Assembly: GCA_963082875.1 (NCBI GenBank)
Contig: OY720099.1
Span: forward strand, 8,928,001-8,992,000
Direction: 5' to 3'
Length of the DNA: 64,000 nt
Source: Corella eumyota
Lineage: Eukaryota; Chordata; Ascidiacea; Phlebobranchia; Corellidae
Shown here one piece after another: positions 38,401 to 50,616 of the stretch (the stretch's first letter is position 1; every line of letters begins with the position of its first letter). The notes beneath the pieces were generated by a model. That model searched no databases, had not been told where the DNA came from, and saw only the letters and a program-made list of their open reading frames with translations. Made by a program: the position numbers and the translations under genes.

Positions 38401-41400
38401 CATTGGATATATTGTTTTTATGGTGCGTTAGAAACGTTGTTTCGACGGTAATTTTATAAAGTTCGAAGGTCGTTTTATTAGAACAACGACTTGTTTACGT
38501 GTTACTAGCTTTGCTGTGCAGCCCTAATAGCGGAAATTGTAACTAAATATAAAAAACCGTTCACGAGTTGTAAAACAACGTTATTGACAGCACTACAGTA
38601 GGCCAAATGAGCGGTAGATATAGGTAACTAACTACAAGGCAGCTTATCTATTTTAAATCCATGGTTTAATATGTATTTGTTTCGTGAGATGTTAAACCGT
38701 GCAATCAATTTAAAATTAATAACGATTTAGTTGTTTATGAGAATTCAATCGTTTTTTGCGCTTTTTAAACGTGAAGGGCTATTGAGTGGCAATTTAACAA
38801 TGGGTAATATCAGAATGTCATTAATAGTTCACGAGGAATTTATAGGAATTTTATTTAGAATTGCCAATGTCATTTATTCGAATAATTGCTTGTTTTATTC
38901 GGCAAAGTAACGTGATTTCGATGATTAATAGCGGCCTGTCTGTAAACCTTATAACTAATTGTACCTTCGTTTCCCATCGCGTGCAGCTAGGTTGTAAACA
39001 CGAGCTTGCGGGCACCGCATCGTTTATTTTCATTCCGTATTTTTCATGTAATGGTGCAGAAAATTTGGATTTTTTCAACAAAAAAATCACGCCGCCTTAT
39101 ATAAATCGCTGCGAGGCTGGGATACAGGTAACAGTCGCCGCCGCCGCCCAGTCGACGGTTTGCCTAAATAAATAAAACACAGCAGATGTTTTAGATATTT
39201 TATTTATTAATTGTGTTCTTTTACAGATCTGTTAAAATTAAAAACGCTAATTTAGATAACAAAAGTGCAAGAACAGAAGATAGCTCTTTGTCAAAGACCG
39301 GGAAAAAATCGACCCGACAGCGGCGAAAGAGTGCTTCAGTACCCCGCAGAATTAAACAGGCCAGCCCGAAGTTTTCGAATGAAATAACCGATATCGATCA
39401 GCAAAAAGGAAAAAGTCTAGACTCGGTATTGCAGCGAGTTTTTAAAGGTAAACGCCGAGAGTTTACGAATAGTTTTACACAGAACTCAAGGATGATTGAT
39501 ATGCACGAAACAATCAGTATAGGCCACCACCACTCCAAGCCTGTTGGTGGGGTCACCGTTTCACCAGGCTCTGTCGAATCCGCTGCCAGTTTATATAGCA
39601 ACGAACGTGAAAACGACAACTTGTCGGACAGCACCTCTTCCAGAAGTCCAGAGCCATTTGTTAAGATTTTACCGAGAAGCAATAGCGAAACAACATCGGA
39701 TCAAGAAATGCAGACCGCGTTTGAGAACACCGCAGCTAATTTGAAGCGATCGCAATCATCCGAAGAAATGCGTCGCAGTATGGGATCCCCACAACAGGAT
39801 AAATCACCAGTCAGACACAGCCTAAGTGCGGACGGTGAGGATACCAGCAGCATGCAAGTTGCCCGATTCGTTTCTAGTGCTTACCCTCAGAGCATGTCTC
39901 ACCTTCCGTTTCAGCAAAATCCATCGTCCAGTTACCTCCCAATACCTTCTTCAGCATACGACACGATGGCAAGTAACTCATCCAGTGCTATGGCGGCAAT
40001 CGCAGCTGGAATAGCCCTACCTACCATGATTCCAACAAGCGCAATGTCCATTCCACCTATGATGCAGATGAGCGACAAAGAAAACCAGTTTACGATTGAT
40101 AACTACAGAAGGGTAGAAGCTAAAAACGAAAGCAAGACAAAACCCAATTTTTCTGGAGCAAGAGGCATCATTGGTTCTAGTTCCGCAGCATGTCGGGTAA
40201 ATGGGTCCCCGCCGCCGGAAGAAAGGTCTCAATACAAGAGGCCCCCACACACTTACCCGGCCTTGATCGCGTCCGCTATCTTGGATAGCCCAGGACATTT
40301 AATTACTCTCCGTGGCATATATGATTACATTATGAACCACTTTCCTTACTATAAATACTGCCACGACAAATCGGCATGGCAGAACTCAATTCGGCACAAT
40401 TTGAGTCTCAATCAGTGTTTTATCAAAGGTATGTTAAACTTATTATTATTTTAAACAGTTTATGTTAAAAAAAAAATGTTTTACGTTTTGCAAAATGAGT
40501 TAATTTAAATTGCAAATTGACAAATAGTCTGGATTTTTAACAATATAAATTGCGCATAAAACAATAAGTTACATAAATAAAACCTAAGCGGGAATTTGTG
40601 TTCTTCGAAGCCCAACCTGCGAAACAATGGGAATGGCAGATTGTGTTTTATAGATATGCGTCTTTTTCCGAGAACGAAAAAAATACATGATTTCACGCTA
40701 GCAAAATACGATAAAAACATATATGTAAATGGCATGTTAAATTAGATTGGCGTATGACTCGATTTTTTCTGAATAATTAACCAAACTGTATTACGTAACG
40801 TACGTAAAATTAAAAAAAACACTGTTTTGTTTTGATGTGACATCAATATAAAAGTCTGAATAGTTGGGCAGTTTATTACACTTTATTTTTTTTTGTTTGC
40901 CTTTTATAAATTTTAATTATCAATCCATCATGGCTTTCCAAATAGGAAGGAAAATGTGGAAGATTAATGGAAATTGTTTAAGTTAAGCGCGATCGCGGGA
41001 GTCGGATTTCATGCTTGCGGCCACCTTCCCTTTCCTGACTTTACGCAATTTTGAAAAATTCGACTTTAAATTTAACGTTTTTGTTGGATCTGGTGGCAGC
41101 GCTTTTAGTACAATAATTACTCTTTAAACAAACTGTTTCTGTGTGACTTTTAAATTTTTTTTCTAATTTAGTTCCAAGATACGAAAACGCAGCAAAGTCA
41201 AACTACTGGACGATGACTCGCGAAGGATTCGACGAATTCGGGAACGAAAACAGCTTCAAAAGAAGGCGAAGACGCGGAGCAGCCCTCGCGCCAATTTCCG
41301 CTTACAAGGCAAAAAAATACCAGAACTCCGAAGGTAAATTTAGCCTCATGTTTTTTGATGTATTATCATTAATGTTAGCATAAAAGGGAGGCCTCTTGTT

Positions 41401-44400
41401 CACTCAGTAACTGGATACTTCCCTCGTGGGAGCAAAACAGCGTGTTATTCAAAGCCCTGGATGTAAGGTTCCTATAAACATCGATATCAATTATGTCGCG
41501 CGCACACACACAATAAATGCAAGCGCTTACTAACAAATAACATATGGAATTTTTTGTTTTATCCTTTATTTAACATTAAATTTGATTGCCCAATATCCGT
41601 TAGAAAGGACTTTATACGCTTCGACATAAAACCTATTAATCATAGTAATTAGAATTTACAAAAATAGCTTTTCAAACAAATTAGAATAACAACTTTGTTA
41701 TATAGGGGGAGGTAAAAGAAAATCGAACCAAACAGGAAGTCCCAGGCGGAATTCTCCAACTACCAACTCCTCAGGTAATACTACCGATGCGTCTTTGCAA
41801 TCCCAAAGAATGGGAATGCATCCTATAAGCTGGCCGTATCCGGATCTTGCCAGCTTCCACGATGATGCTGCCAGGATCTCATCCTCCAACAGAAGAAAGA
41901 GATCACAAAGTCCTCAGGGAGAAGAAGGAATCAAGCATCCCCGAATGGTTGTTTTAAAACAGGGAGACGGTCCAAATCTAGGTATGTTGTTTGTTTTTAA
42001 TAATATAAAGTTGTTGTTTTAATTCGACGTGAGTACATCAGCTGTCATTATGCGTCATAAGTGAAAACAAGATGCGTAATTAGTGTTTTGATATCACTGA
42101 CCGATTTATTACGCATTGCTTTTACACTGGCCAGCGCTTGTGTGTATTTACCGGATACTTTTTAGCGGATGTCAGGCGTCACAATATGCATGCTTGAGCC
42201 TTGCATATAAATGTATACGTCACGTTTGACAAATGTTATGTTGCCGTTCGTGACAAGTTCTTGTGAAAATCTGATGCGCGCGCCAAAGTTTCGGTATGCT
42301 TTGCACGCAAACTTCGCCTTTTTCTCTCTTGTCAAAACATGAATAGGCAACATTTTTGCCCGCTAAAAGGTCATCGTAGTGCCACATCGTGTCTCATTAA
42401 ATTCCTATATACATTTATATAGGTGGAATAAAAGGCGACGAGCAACAAAGACCTAACTCACTTTCCTCAGTTGAGGAAATGCAAGGGACCTTGAACTCGT
42501 TTAGTAAATCTCTTATAGACACAACAGGGATGTTGACTAAATCAAGTCGACCCTCCGGTATGCTTCCAACTTCGTCACAACCTTGGTTAGCTGCCGCGCA
42601 GAAAAACCTTATGGGTAAACCCAGTTTCCGTTATATTTAAACAGAATTGAATATTGTAGTTTTTTGATAACACGAGTAACACAAAACCTAACATCGGCTA
42701 CATAACATAACATCCTTTGTTCTATTGAGTAATAATTGTGTGTATACAAGGAATTTCTTATCTGCGTGGCCACATTTACACAATCTCTTGTTTTATTCGT
42801 TTCAGCCTCGTCGGGAATGTTTATGCCTTCTCTTGTCAATCAGGGTTTGATGACGTCATCCGACGATAACAATGTACTAAATGGAACGCCCGAAGAAGTG
42901 CCCGTGATGATGGAAAATGTTAAGGTTAGTATCTAAAGCGGCGCCATGAGTAAATACACAAAAACTCTTACATGTGACGTCAACTGTGCTTGTATGCACG
43001 TTTATTCTAAACGTGGTGTTAATATAAATATGACAAACTCATTAGGTCCATTTCCTTTATGAAATATTAAGGCATATTACTAATAAAATGACTACATAAC
43101 TTTTAAATTAAACACAGATTGGAAGCGAAGTTACCATTAAGTTTGACGCTTCGGAGATTCCAATTCGTCATTTTCGATGCTTGTTCTGCCATTACACTTA
43201 CGTTAGCACTGCATCTTCGCTTCTGGAACAACACGCACGCATGTTGCACCAATTGGAAATCACAAACGCCAAGGCCAAAGCCGTAGCAGCAGCCGCAGTT
43301 GCCAAAACCCAATCCGACAGAATAGCCACAGAGAGTAAAGGTAAAAAAATTTACAGTCGTTGGATTTTACATACGTGATCTTTTTATTAATGTTACAAGT
43401 AGGTCATGTAAAATTAAAGTAAAGTGTCAATATTTAATAATCGCACGCTTCATATTTAATCAATTATTAAAACGCTTTGTCATCTTACTATTTTAGCAGA
43501 TTCATCAGAACGTTTGATGTCACTTCAAAACATGGTCTCAAATCTATCGCCGAGGTCAATGATGGCTGCTGCTCACTCTAACGCACACAATCTTCTTGCT
43601 GCCGCGCAAGCATCAGGTGGGTTTGTGATTTAGTTCATGAAATTTTCACTTTAATCCCCCAAAAAACTTATAAGTTAAAGTAAATTAAATAATTCAATTT
43701 TAAAATTTTGCGGTTTAGGTGCAAACAACAACGCTTTTCCATATTCGGTTAGTTTTGCTTCTGGTCTTCTCGACGAATCGGTTATGAGGTCTTTCGCTGA
43801 ACAAGTTAGTTCCTCGCAAAGCCAACATGATGTCAGTCGTGAACACGAAGAAGGGATGGCAAACTTGGAAGCGTATAACGCATACCAAAGACAACATGCA
43901 CTGAGCAATGCGTTACAGCAGGCTGCTTCAGGTACAAAAATCATTTTGTTTATTTCAATTTAATTTTCTCTTATTTTATGAACATTATTAAATTTCGTTT
44001 TTAAACTTAAATTTGCATTGTATTTAATTGTTTAGTTCCTTCGGCGTCGGGCTTGCCACAAGAGCAGTTACGTTTGTTTTATCAACAGCTCGCAATGAAT
44101 AACTCTTTGATGGCAAACGGTGCAGCTAGCTCAGCCAACTTCCAAAGACCGGTATGTAAACTTTTGGTCATTCCTACTAAATTTGGTTAATAGAACTACA
44201 AAAAAATAACGTTAACTTCTTTCGTTTAGGTTCTTGCTCAAGAGACTGAACAATCTACACAGTTAAAACAACTGTGGCAGTACCAACAAAAGCTTCTTGA
44301 GCTTACCCAAATGAAAAATCTCGAAACTCAAAGAATTGGTTCACCAGAAAACAGGCCCAATTCTCAACAAAGTAAAAATTATTTCCCAAAGAAAACTTTT

Positions 44401-47400
44401 TTAAACTGTTAATTTTGAGAATTTTTAAACTGTTAATTTTGTTATGTTAGGCGGAAGCGTCGCTGAAACAAGATCCTCTCCCTGTAACAGTCCTAACATT
44501 AACTCCGGGAGTGAATCTGACTTAAAGAAAAGCATCCACGGCTGGGTAAGTAAATTAACCTCTACATACCAACATGGAATGCTGATGGTGTCAAATATGT
44601 TAATGGTAATTGAATTAACCGACACATTAAGTTAACGTTCTGCGGTTATGTTCTAGAAGCAATGCAACCGATGCGACTTCACCGCAAAAGGGGTTCACGG
44701 ACTCGAGCTTCATTGCCGAAAAGCTCACGAGCAGTCGGACGCCGCCACGCCATCAGAAACTTGCGTCATAAACCCTTCGATTGGAAGCGGCAATGCTTCG
44801 CCGAACTTGGATTTGTAAGTATTTCGAATTGACATGTAAAACAGCCTTTTCCCCGTTGGGACTATATAAACAACTGTCGAACTTGTTTTTAACCCTACAA
44901 ATGCTAAATACAACTGTGAATCATTTCCTATAATTTAATTTGGATAAGCGAGTATTGATAATAGGGCACGTCAGTTACATAAACGCAAACCCTGTTTTGA
45001 CAACGGTTCAACTTCATAGTGTCATCAATAAAATTGGAATTCGCAATAAACGCCCTGGGTTACTTATTAATTGTTCCTCATTAAATCTATATTAACATGT
45101 GACAATACACTTAATTTAAAAAGCAACATGTCACAGTTTACAGAATTTACCACAAATTTTAAAGCTTAAATTCCAAATTCCCCGCTCTTCGAAAACAACT
45201 CGGAGCCTCGTTGGTTTCTCGTTCAGTTTAAAAACTTCCGATGTCGTGTAAGCAATACAGCAAGTCAACAAAATACGGCGCGTTGTTTACGTGGGGTTTA
45301 GGCGCCTTTTGTTGACTTAAAACGAGTTCAACGACTCTTAGAAAAACTCGCAAATGAGAAGCGACACATTTACGTGCTATACAAAGCGGGAGTTGAATTC
45401 ACATTTAAACAATAACTGTTACGCAATCACTCCTGTGTAGAACAACGGCGGTGATTTGACGCGTTGTTTAACTTGGTTTTCTGCGTGACGTCACTTCCTG
45501 TTTACAAAAATATGGTTGACATTGTTGTATGGTAAATAATGTGCGCTGGTGATAAGTCTAAACGAGATTGCAAATTCAAGCTTGTTTATCTTGTTTACCG
45601 ATTAAGCCAACAAGCTAAATGCTCGGTAATGTTTGTATGTTCCCAGAACTTGTTTGTTTGAAACGTTAAGAATGTTTATGACGTCATCACGAGCTGATAT
45701 CGGATAAGGCATAAACATAACACCTGAATGTAAGAAATTCAAAAAATGGAAAAAATAACAAAATATTTTTTGCGTTAAAAAAAATTAAAAAAAATAAAAT
45801 TTTGAGTTAGATTTTTGGGGGCGTGTTGTTTGCGTTAAACTCAAGTTTGCGTGCGGGCACTTGAGTGTGGTCACGCTGAATTGAACACGGAACTACACGT
45901 ACACCCGCAACGCGACACTATGTATATCAAAAGCGTCAAAAGACATGTTTTTACGCACACAAAGATAATTTTATAAAAAGGGAGCGTATTCAATTACCCT
46001 GTCTTAATATATATTTACGACTATTTCAATAGCGTTAAATTGTGCCTCTTTTTATATGGAGCATTGGTTAAATATACATTATACAACAAAGGGCGTAAAA
46101 TAAATGTCGACAATACTTTAAATTATTATTGTAAATATAAAATCTTTTCTTGTTTTTCTTGGGAGAAATACAAACACGTTTGGCGAAGCCGTAATGGAAA
46201 CCTAATGTTGTTACACGAACCTTCGACTGTTGACAACATGGGGTTGCGAGAATTCGCGGTGATGTCATAACGACTTGTTGTTTTCGTTTAACGACCACTC
46301 AAAACCACTTGTGGGAAAAATAAAGCGATGTGTTTATTCGCCATTACAGAATGTTGTTTATATCAAATCGATTTCTTTGTTCTTCTGGTCGTTATATTGT
46401 GCGCATGCGATTTTAATTCCACGAAATCTCATTCGTTTTTTTGTCGGGATTGTTTTTAGGCGTCGGCTCCGTGCGATTTAAATACGACTTACAGCTTCGG
46501 ATCACTTCCAACATATTTTCACAGCGAGTCATGCGCAACTCGTGGTTTATTTATCGATTGACGCATGGCTTCACGTAAACATCGCGTGTGAGCAACGAAG
46601 CTGGACCAAACAAATAAAATCGCGAAAAACATTTTTCCCGGATTAAATCATTGTGTTTATTCTGCTGGGAGATTAGGGCGAGAACTTTCCATGGCAATGT
46701 AATACGTTAATCAAAACTTTGGGGCCGGATAATGGCGGTCAAATACGAACAAAGAGTAATCTTATAAAATTAAAATAACTCTTCCATCACTAAAATAATA
46801 TTAATACGATTTTTAACAAATTTTCTAAAAAAAAATCGGTTTATTGCGTTATGATGAATCTGATAAGACTTCTATGGACGCATGTGCGGCATGCCCTTTT
46901 CCCAGTGACGTCAGAAAATCGAATGTGGGCGGAGCCTAAATAGATCGCGGATGATTGACAGAGGTTCCTGGCAGAAAAGGTGGCTGTTTTCGGTCGAATA
47001 ATAGTCGAGATGTTGGAACATAAAATAAACAATCAAGCCTGGCTCGCACGCAACACAATGAAATAAGGCCCTGGGCTAGGCTCGTGTTTCCTTGAATAAC
47101 CACTCCAACGAAAGCGGATTTTTTCTTACCACGCGATTTAAAACAATTCCCTCTGACCTTTGCAATGCTAAATTAGGCGCAAGTTGCTAAGATAAATCAT
47201 CTCGCGTGATAACGACTTGATTTTTTTTCTCGAATCCGATGTTGCACAATCAAACAACCTTTTCAACAGCCTCGCGCTGTTTATTTTCGATTTCTTTGTT
47301 GTCCAGCCGCAAGAATATAAACACTCCGAGAAAATATCCGCTTAAATCGTGGGAACATAAACGACTTAAAGCCTTATTTGATCGCTAATGAGATTTATTT

Positions 47401-50400
47401 GTCACGGCCGAACATATCGATTAGTTATTCTAAACCTTTAATTTGTAATAAAACAAAGACGCTTCGCACATAGGGATCATCCGAAAGAAGAAATTGTGGT
47501 AATCGCATTGTTTCAAGTCGGTCGTCACTCGTTTAAAGAGCTAATGTAGTCGGCAAGCAGTGACGAGAAGGCTAAGCGACCGCATTGTGTACGACAAACG
47601 GCTGGTAATATAAACATTTCGTGAGAGCCGCTTCATGCACAGGCACGCGATACTTTGCCCGCTTGCGTGTCAGCGAATTCGCGATCTGAGCTGGAATTTT
47701 TGGCGTTTGCCGCAGCGAAAAATAATAGACAACAACAAAAACACTATAAATATATTACCGCCTTGTGTGACTACTCTCCTGGATAGGATAGCGTGTTTGC
47801 GGCTTTCTTTATGACGTGGGTAATTCGAGGAGCGATCAGACACGGTTACTTTCAAAGAGGAATCGATCAATTTTGTTTCCATTCAGTCTTATGAGTAACA
47901 TTTTTTATATTTATTAAATAAAAAATAAAAAAACTAATAAGATTCGGGGATTTTTTTTATAAATACATTCCATTCTAGTTGATAAACCGAACAACGCACT
48001 TGGTATTTTTAACTGCTGCTTAATTTTATTTTTGTAAAATCGAAATCGGATTTTGGCGAAAAAACAATTAAAAAAGTCTAACTTTAATTCGGTCAAATAG
48101 CGGACGAGTAGAAATCCGGGAAATTTTCTTCGCCAATGCGAATGCCAACGATCGTAATTATTTGTGGATAAGCGAAGTCAAAATCGATTCCAAACCTGGT
48201 GATTTTGGTCTAAATCGAGTGCGTTAATCACTGGCTTGCAGAGCCTTATTGTCGGATGATAATTCGTTTACGAAATCGGCCGACGGACAAGCATAGTGCG
48301 GTTGGTAATATGCGTTTGAAATCTGTTCGTTGCGTGCGAACGCTTCGCGTGACAACAGGCCTTCTCTCGCTTCTCGCGGCCTTGTAATCGAACCTGTCTG
48401 TTATTTTGTTTACGTTCGCCTACACCAGACTTTATTCCGTTTCTTCTCTTCTCTCGTTCGCCTCCCTCTCGCTCGTAGCGTGCAAAAAACAAGGCAAAAC
48501 GCATGAGCGTGCACGCGCTACGCCTGAATGTTAGGCGAGTGTGTGCGACGTCGTGCCTACTCCTGAACTTCGATGTTTCGCTTTGTTACGTCACAACACA
48601 AAGGCGCCTGGTCCGGCGGCAAAGGCGTAATACAAAAATTGATGATTATTACCTTTTTTATTCCTATTTATCCGTTTTAAAAAAAGTTATTTAAATACAC
48701 ATCAATTCATTTTCAAATATAGTAATAATACATTGCTACTTGAAATTACATTAAATCCTTAAAATAAAGCCAATATTGTACCTTTCCCTCCACTGTATGA
48801 TCACAACTCATCGGTGTCAGATTAAGTAGTGCAAACATATACATCGTGTGTGTTGGTTACCTATATAATGATCGCGTGCAAGCTTTGAGCTGGGTATAAC
48901 CGCAATCGACATATCTTTATTTTTAAGCGATAAACATCTTTATTAGTTTATAATACGAGCTGCGTTCTTTGCGTCTTCGCAAGCGTCAGCATGGTCCGCA
49001 TAATTTCGCATTAGCACTTCTGTAGCGGTAAACTGAAAATGCCAGTAATAAAAATAGAAAAATCCTTGTGAATAAATTCAATAAAGTGACGACTTTCTTG
49101 TGTTTTGAATACAGACTAGCGTGGCTTGGCCAAATTTTTCTGATGGGTGTTGAATAGTTTGCGGTTTAATTACTTCTTTGACATTTCAAAAAATTTTGGC
49201 TAATTTTTCTTTAAGTTTGATGTATTACAAAACGCGCTTAATTAATCATTAACAACAAAACATTTATTGTTAAGTACAAAGGTGTAAATGTTGGATTAAT
49301 TTTGAATAATTCATGTTTATATATACTTTTTTACGACATTTCGTGAATATACAAATAAATTAGGCGTCACTCGATACGCCATAATCAGACCTCGTAATCA
49401 GCTCTGATCCGCTGCGAGATATCAATAACAGTAACCTCAGCCCGACATATCCATCTCAACATGGCCAGATTAAGGCTAGAAATAAACAAACCAGTCATCT
49501 ATAAATAAGCGGTCGAAGCTTCTCTCACGCAACTGCGGGCCTACAGTCACGCAAGGCTCAAATTTACAGAGAGGCTATGAATCAGTGTCATGCCGGCTAT
49601 TATTGTTTATGTTCACTTGGCCCGCCACTTTTAGGCTTCGCACGCTACCCAAAGCAAGCCAAGTTGGCATTCCGTGTAAAGCAAGGGCCGACTACGACTT
49701 TTGTGACGTAGTTTGTTTCTCTTTTCGCCTGATTCATTCAAGAAACTGTTACTACACTTCGCGCTTCAATTCTCCTGTTGCAAGATCGCGTGCTATGTTT
49801 ATGTAACGATTTAGCCCATATAAGCGACCGCGACTGCCAAGCGCTTATCTTACAATAGTTATTTCTGTTATTCCCGCACCTAATGTTCATGTTTTGATTA
49901 TTCATGAGTTTTGTGTTTTCTATTTTTAGGTTCCGAAAAGACGAAAAGCAATCTCCTCAACCGTTCAACAAACAAACACCCGATGAGGTGAGTTAACATT
50001 TAATTAAAATCTTGATATTTAAGTGTTATTAAAAAATATAATCTAAACATTTAATTTGGCATTTTATACCATTTTATAGACAATGATTTTGTTGTATGTT
50101 TAAACACTTTTTTATTTACAGCAATGCGGAAGTCCATCTGTGACGTCACCATCTTACCCCACGCCTCCTCTTTCGAACTCACCTTCGTACACAAAACGAA
50201 ACTTCACCCCCCTTGACTTAAGCGGAGCAAAAGAGGAAGAACAAAGTGAGAAACAATCCAAATCCGGAAGAACCGGAGAAAAAAGGTCGCGAGATGAGGT
50301 CACAGGGTCGAGGACGTGTCGTCATTGTGACATCACGTTTGGCGATGAGATGATGTTCGCGTTGCACATGAGTTGTCACGATAAAAACGAACCGTTCCAA

Positions 50401-50616
50401 TGCACTATTTGCGGCCAGGACTGCCACGAAAAATATTACTTTAACGTTCATCTTCTGCGGGGACTTCACCAAACCAATAACAACAACCAGGTGGCCGAAG
50501 CAAGCCAGGCTGCTTCGAGGCTAACCGATGTTCGTCGTCAGAGCAGCGACTCCCTGTCCTCTAACCCGATGAGATCGAGAATAAACAGTAACAACAGCGA
50601 CACCACTTCGGCGTAA
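35406..50616 (+). CDS. Forkhead plus Ikaros-type C2H2 zinc-finger transcription factor
   Basis: A nuclear DNA-binding regulator. Fifteen coding exons join in one frame to about 1195 residues: 35406-35451, 39256-40428, 41172-41333, 41706-41981, 42423-42614, 42806-42924, 43118-43340, 43497-43616, 43719-43931, 44036-44151, 44230-44371, 44451-44545, 44657-44814, 49930-49987, 50122-50616. The forkhead domain is at about 343-441 (RPPHTYPALIASAILDSP, WQNSIRHNLSLNQCFIK, SNYWTM, basic KRRRRR). Fingers: CLFC...H(X4)H at about 677-700 with unusual X14 spacing; CNRCDFT...HCRKAH at about 962-983; and a C-terminal pair at 1097-1147, C(X2)C(X12)H(X3)H plus C(X2)C(X12)H(X5)H, shaped like the Ikaros dimerisation fingers (HMSCH, PFQC, HLLRGLH). 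PLDLS near 1061 fits a CtBP-binding site. Between are Ser/Gln/Ala-rich linkers. The forkhead is divergent and I cannot place its class. The first coding exon is the least certain: the phase fits only the acceptor at 39255, not the stronger one at 39229. Confidence 0.85.
35452..39255 (+). other. Large 5' intron of the forkhead gene
   Basis: 3.8 kb of mainly AT-rich DNA with two richer islands. At 36290-36540 lie CACGTG, CACGCG repeats and a short frame starting at 36472 that ends at a GCAGACAA/GTAATGCG donor. Its phase does not join the forkhead exon at either acceptor, so it is not coding in this gene. At 39090-39175 lie a TATATAAA box and a GCCGCCGCCGCC run. Both islands look regulatory. Confidence 0.5.
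39098..39105 (+). promoter_or_regulatory. TATA box, candidate internal promoter
   Basis: CTTATATAAATCGC lies about 155 bp upstream of the large forkhead exon. It is followed at the usual 25-30 base distance by CTGGGATACAGG and a GC-rich stretch. A transcript from here would first meet an in-frame ATG at 39492, giving a protein lacking the N-terminal tail but keeping the forkhead. Confidence 0.35.
40239..41278 (+). other. Forkhead domain region (two exons)
   Basis: The domain is encoded by 40239-40428 and 41172-41278, split after CFIK in phase 1. The recognition helix segment WQNSIRHNLSLNQCF is nearly canonical. The first strand reads PPHTYPALIASAIL instead of the usual PPYSYIALITMAI. The wing reads VPRYENAAKSNYWTM rather than the common VPR-PGKGNYWTL, so the contacts made by wing 1 may differ. 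Confidence 0.9.
44815..49929 (+). other. 5.1-kb intron separating forkhead half from paired-finger half
   Basis: The longest intron of the forkhead gene and less AT-rich than most of the window, with TGACGTCA at 45486, 45679 and 46906. No exon with proper borders and frame is apparent. The open frames at 48504-48268 (minus) and 48503-48694 (plus) are Arg-rich readings of a CG-containing patch and match nothing. The region probably holds enhancers and possibly a second promoter for a short zinc-finger-only isoform. Confidence 0.5.
50209..50223 (+). other. PLDLS motif, putative CtBP-binding site
   Basis: CCC CTT GAC TTA AGC encodes PLDLS, an exact match to the PxDLS consensus recognised by CtBP co-repressors. 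It precedes an acidic/basic linker and the paired fingers. Ikaros also carries a PEDLS site. Function is inferred from the motif alone. Confidence 0.6.
50317..50469 (+). other. Ikaros-type paired C-terminal zinc fingers
   Basis: The first finger is CRHC-(X12)-HMSCH. It is joined by DKNEPFQ to the second, CTIC-(X12)-HLLRGLH. The spacing, the HM(S/G)CH end, the PF(E/Q)C link and the H..RG.H end all match the dimerisation fingers of Ikaros, Helios, Aiolos and TRPS1 proteins. In those families this pair mediates protein-protein contact rather than DNA binding. Confidence 0.88.

Noticed and set aside
39398-40298. Several 60-94-codon frames around the forkhead exon
   Set aside because: Shadows of the long coding exon in other frames; no conserved content.
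41395-41480. Possible tRNA gene or SINE in a forkhead-gene intron (ACTCAGTAACTGGATACTTC, GTGTTATTCAAAGCC)
   Set aside because: No proper B-box and no cloverleaf could be drawn; left unassigned.
48268-48694. Arg/Glu-rich frames on both strands in the long forkhead-gene intron
   Set aside because: They mirror each other across a CpG-containing patch, are low-complexity, and have no phase-compatible borders.
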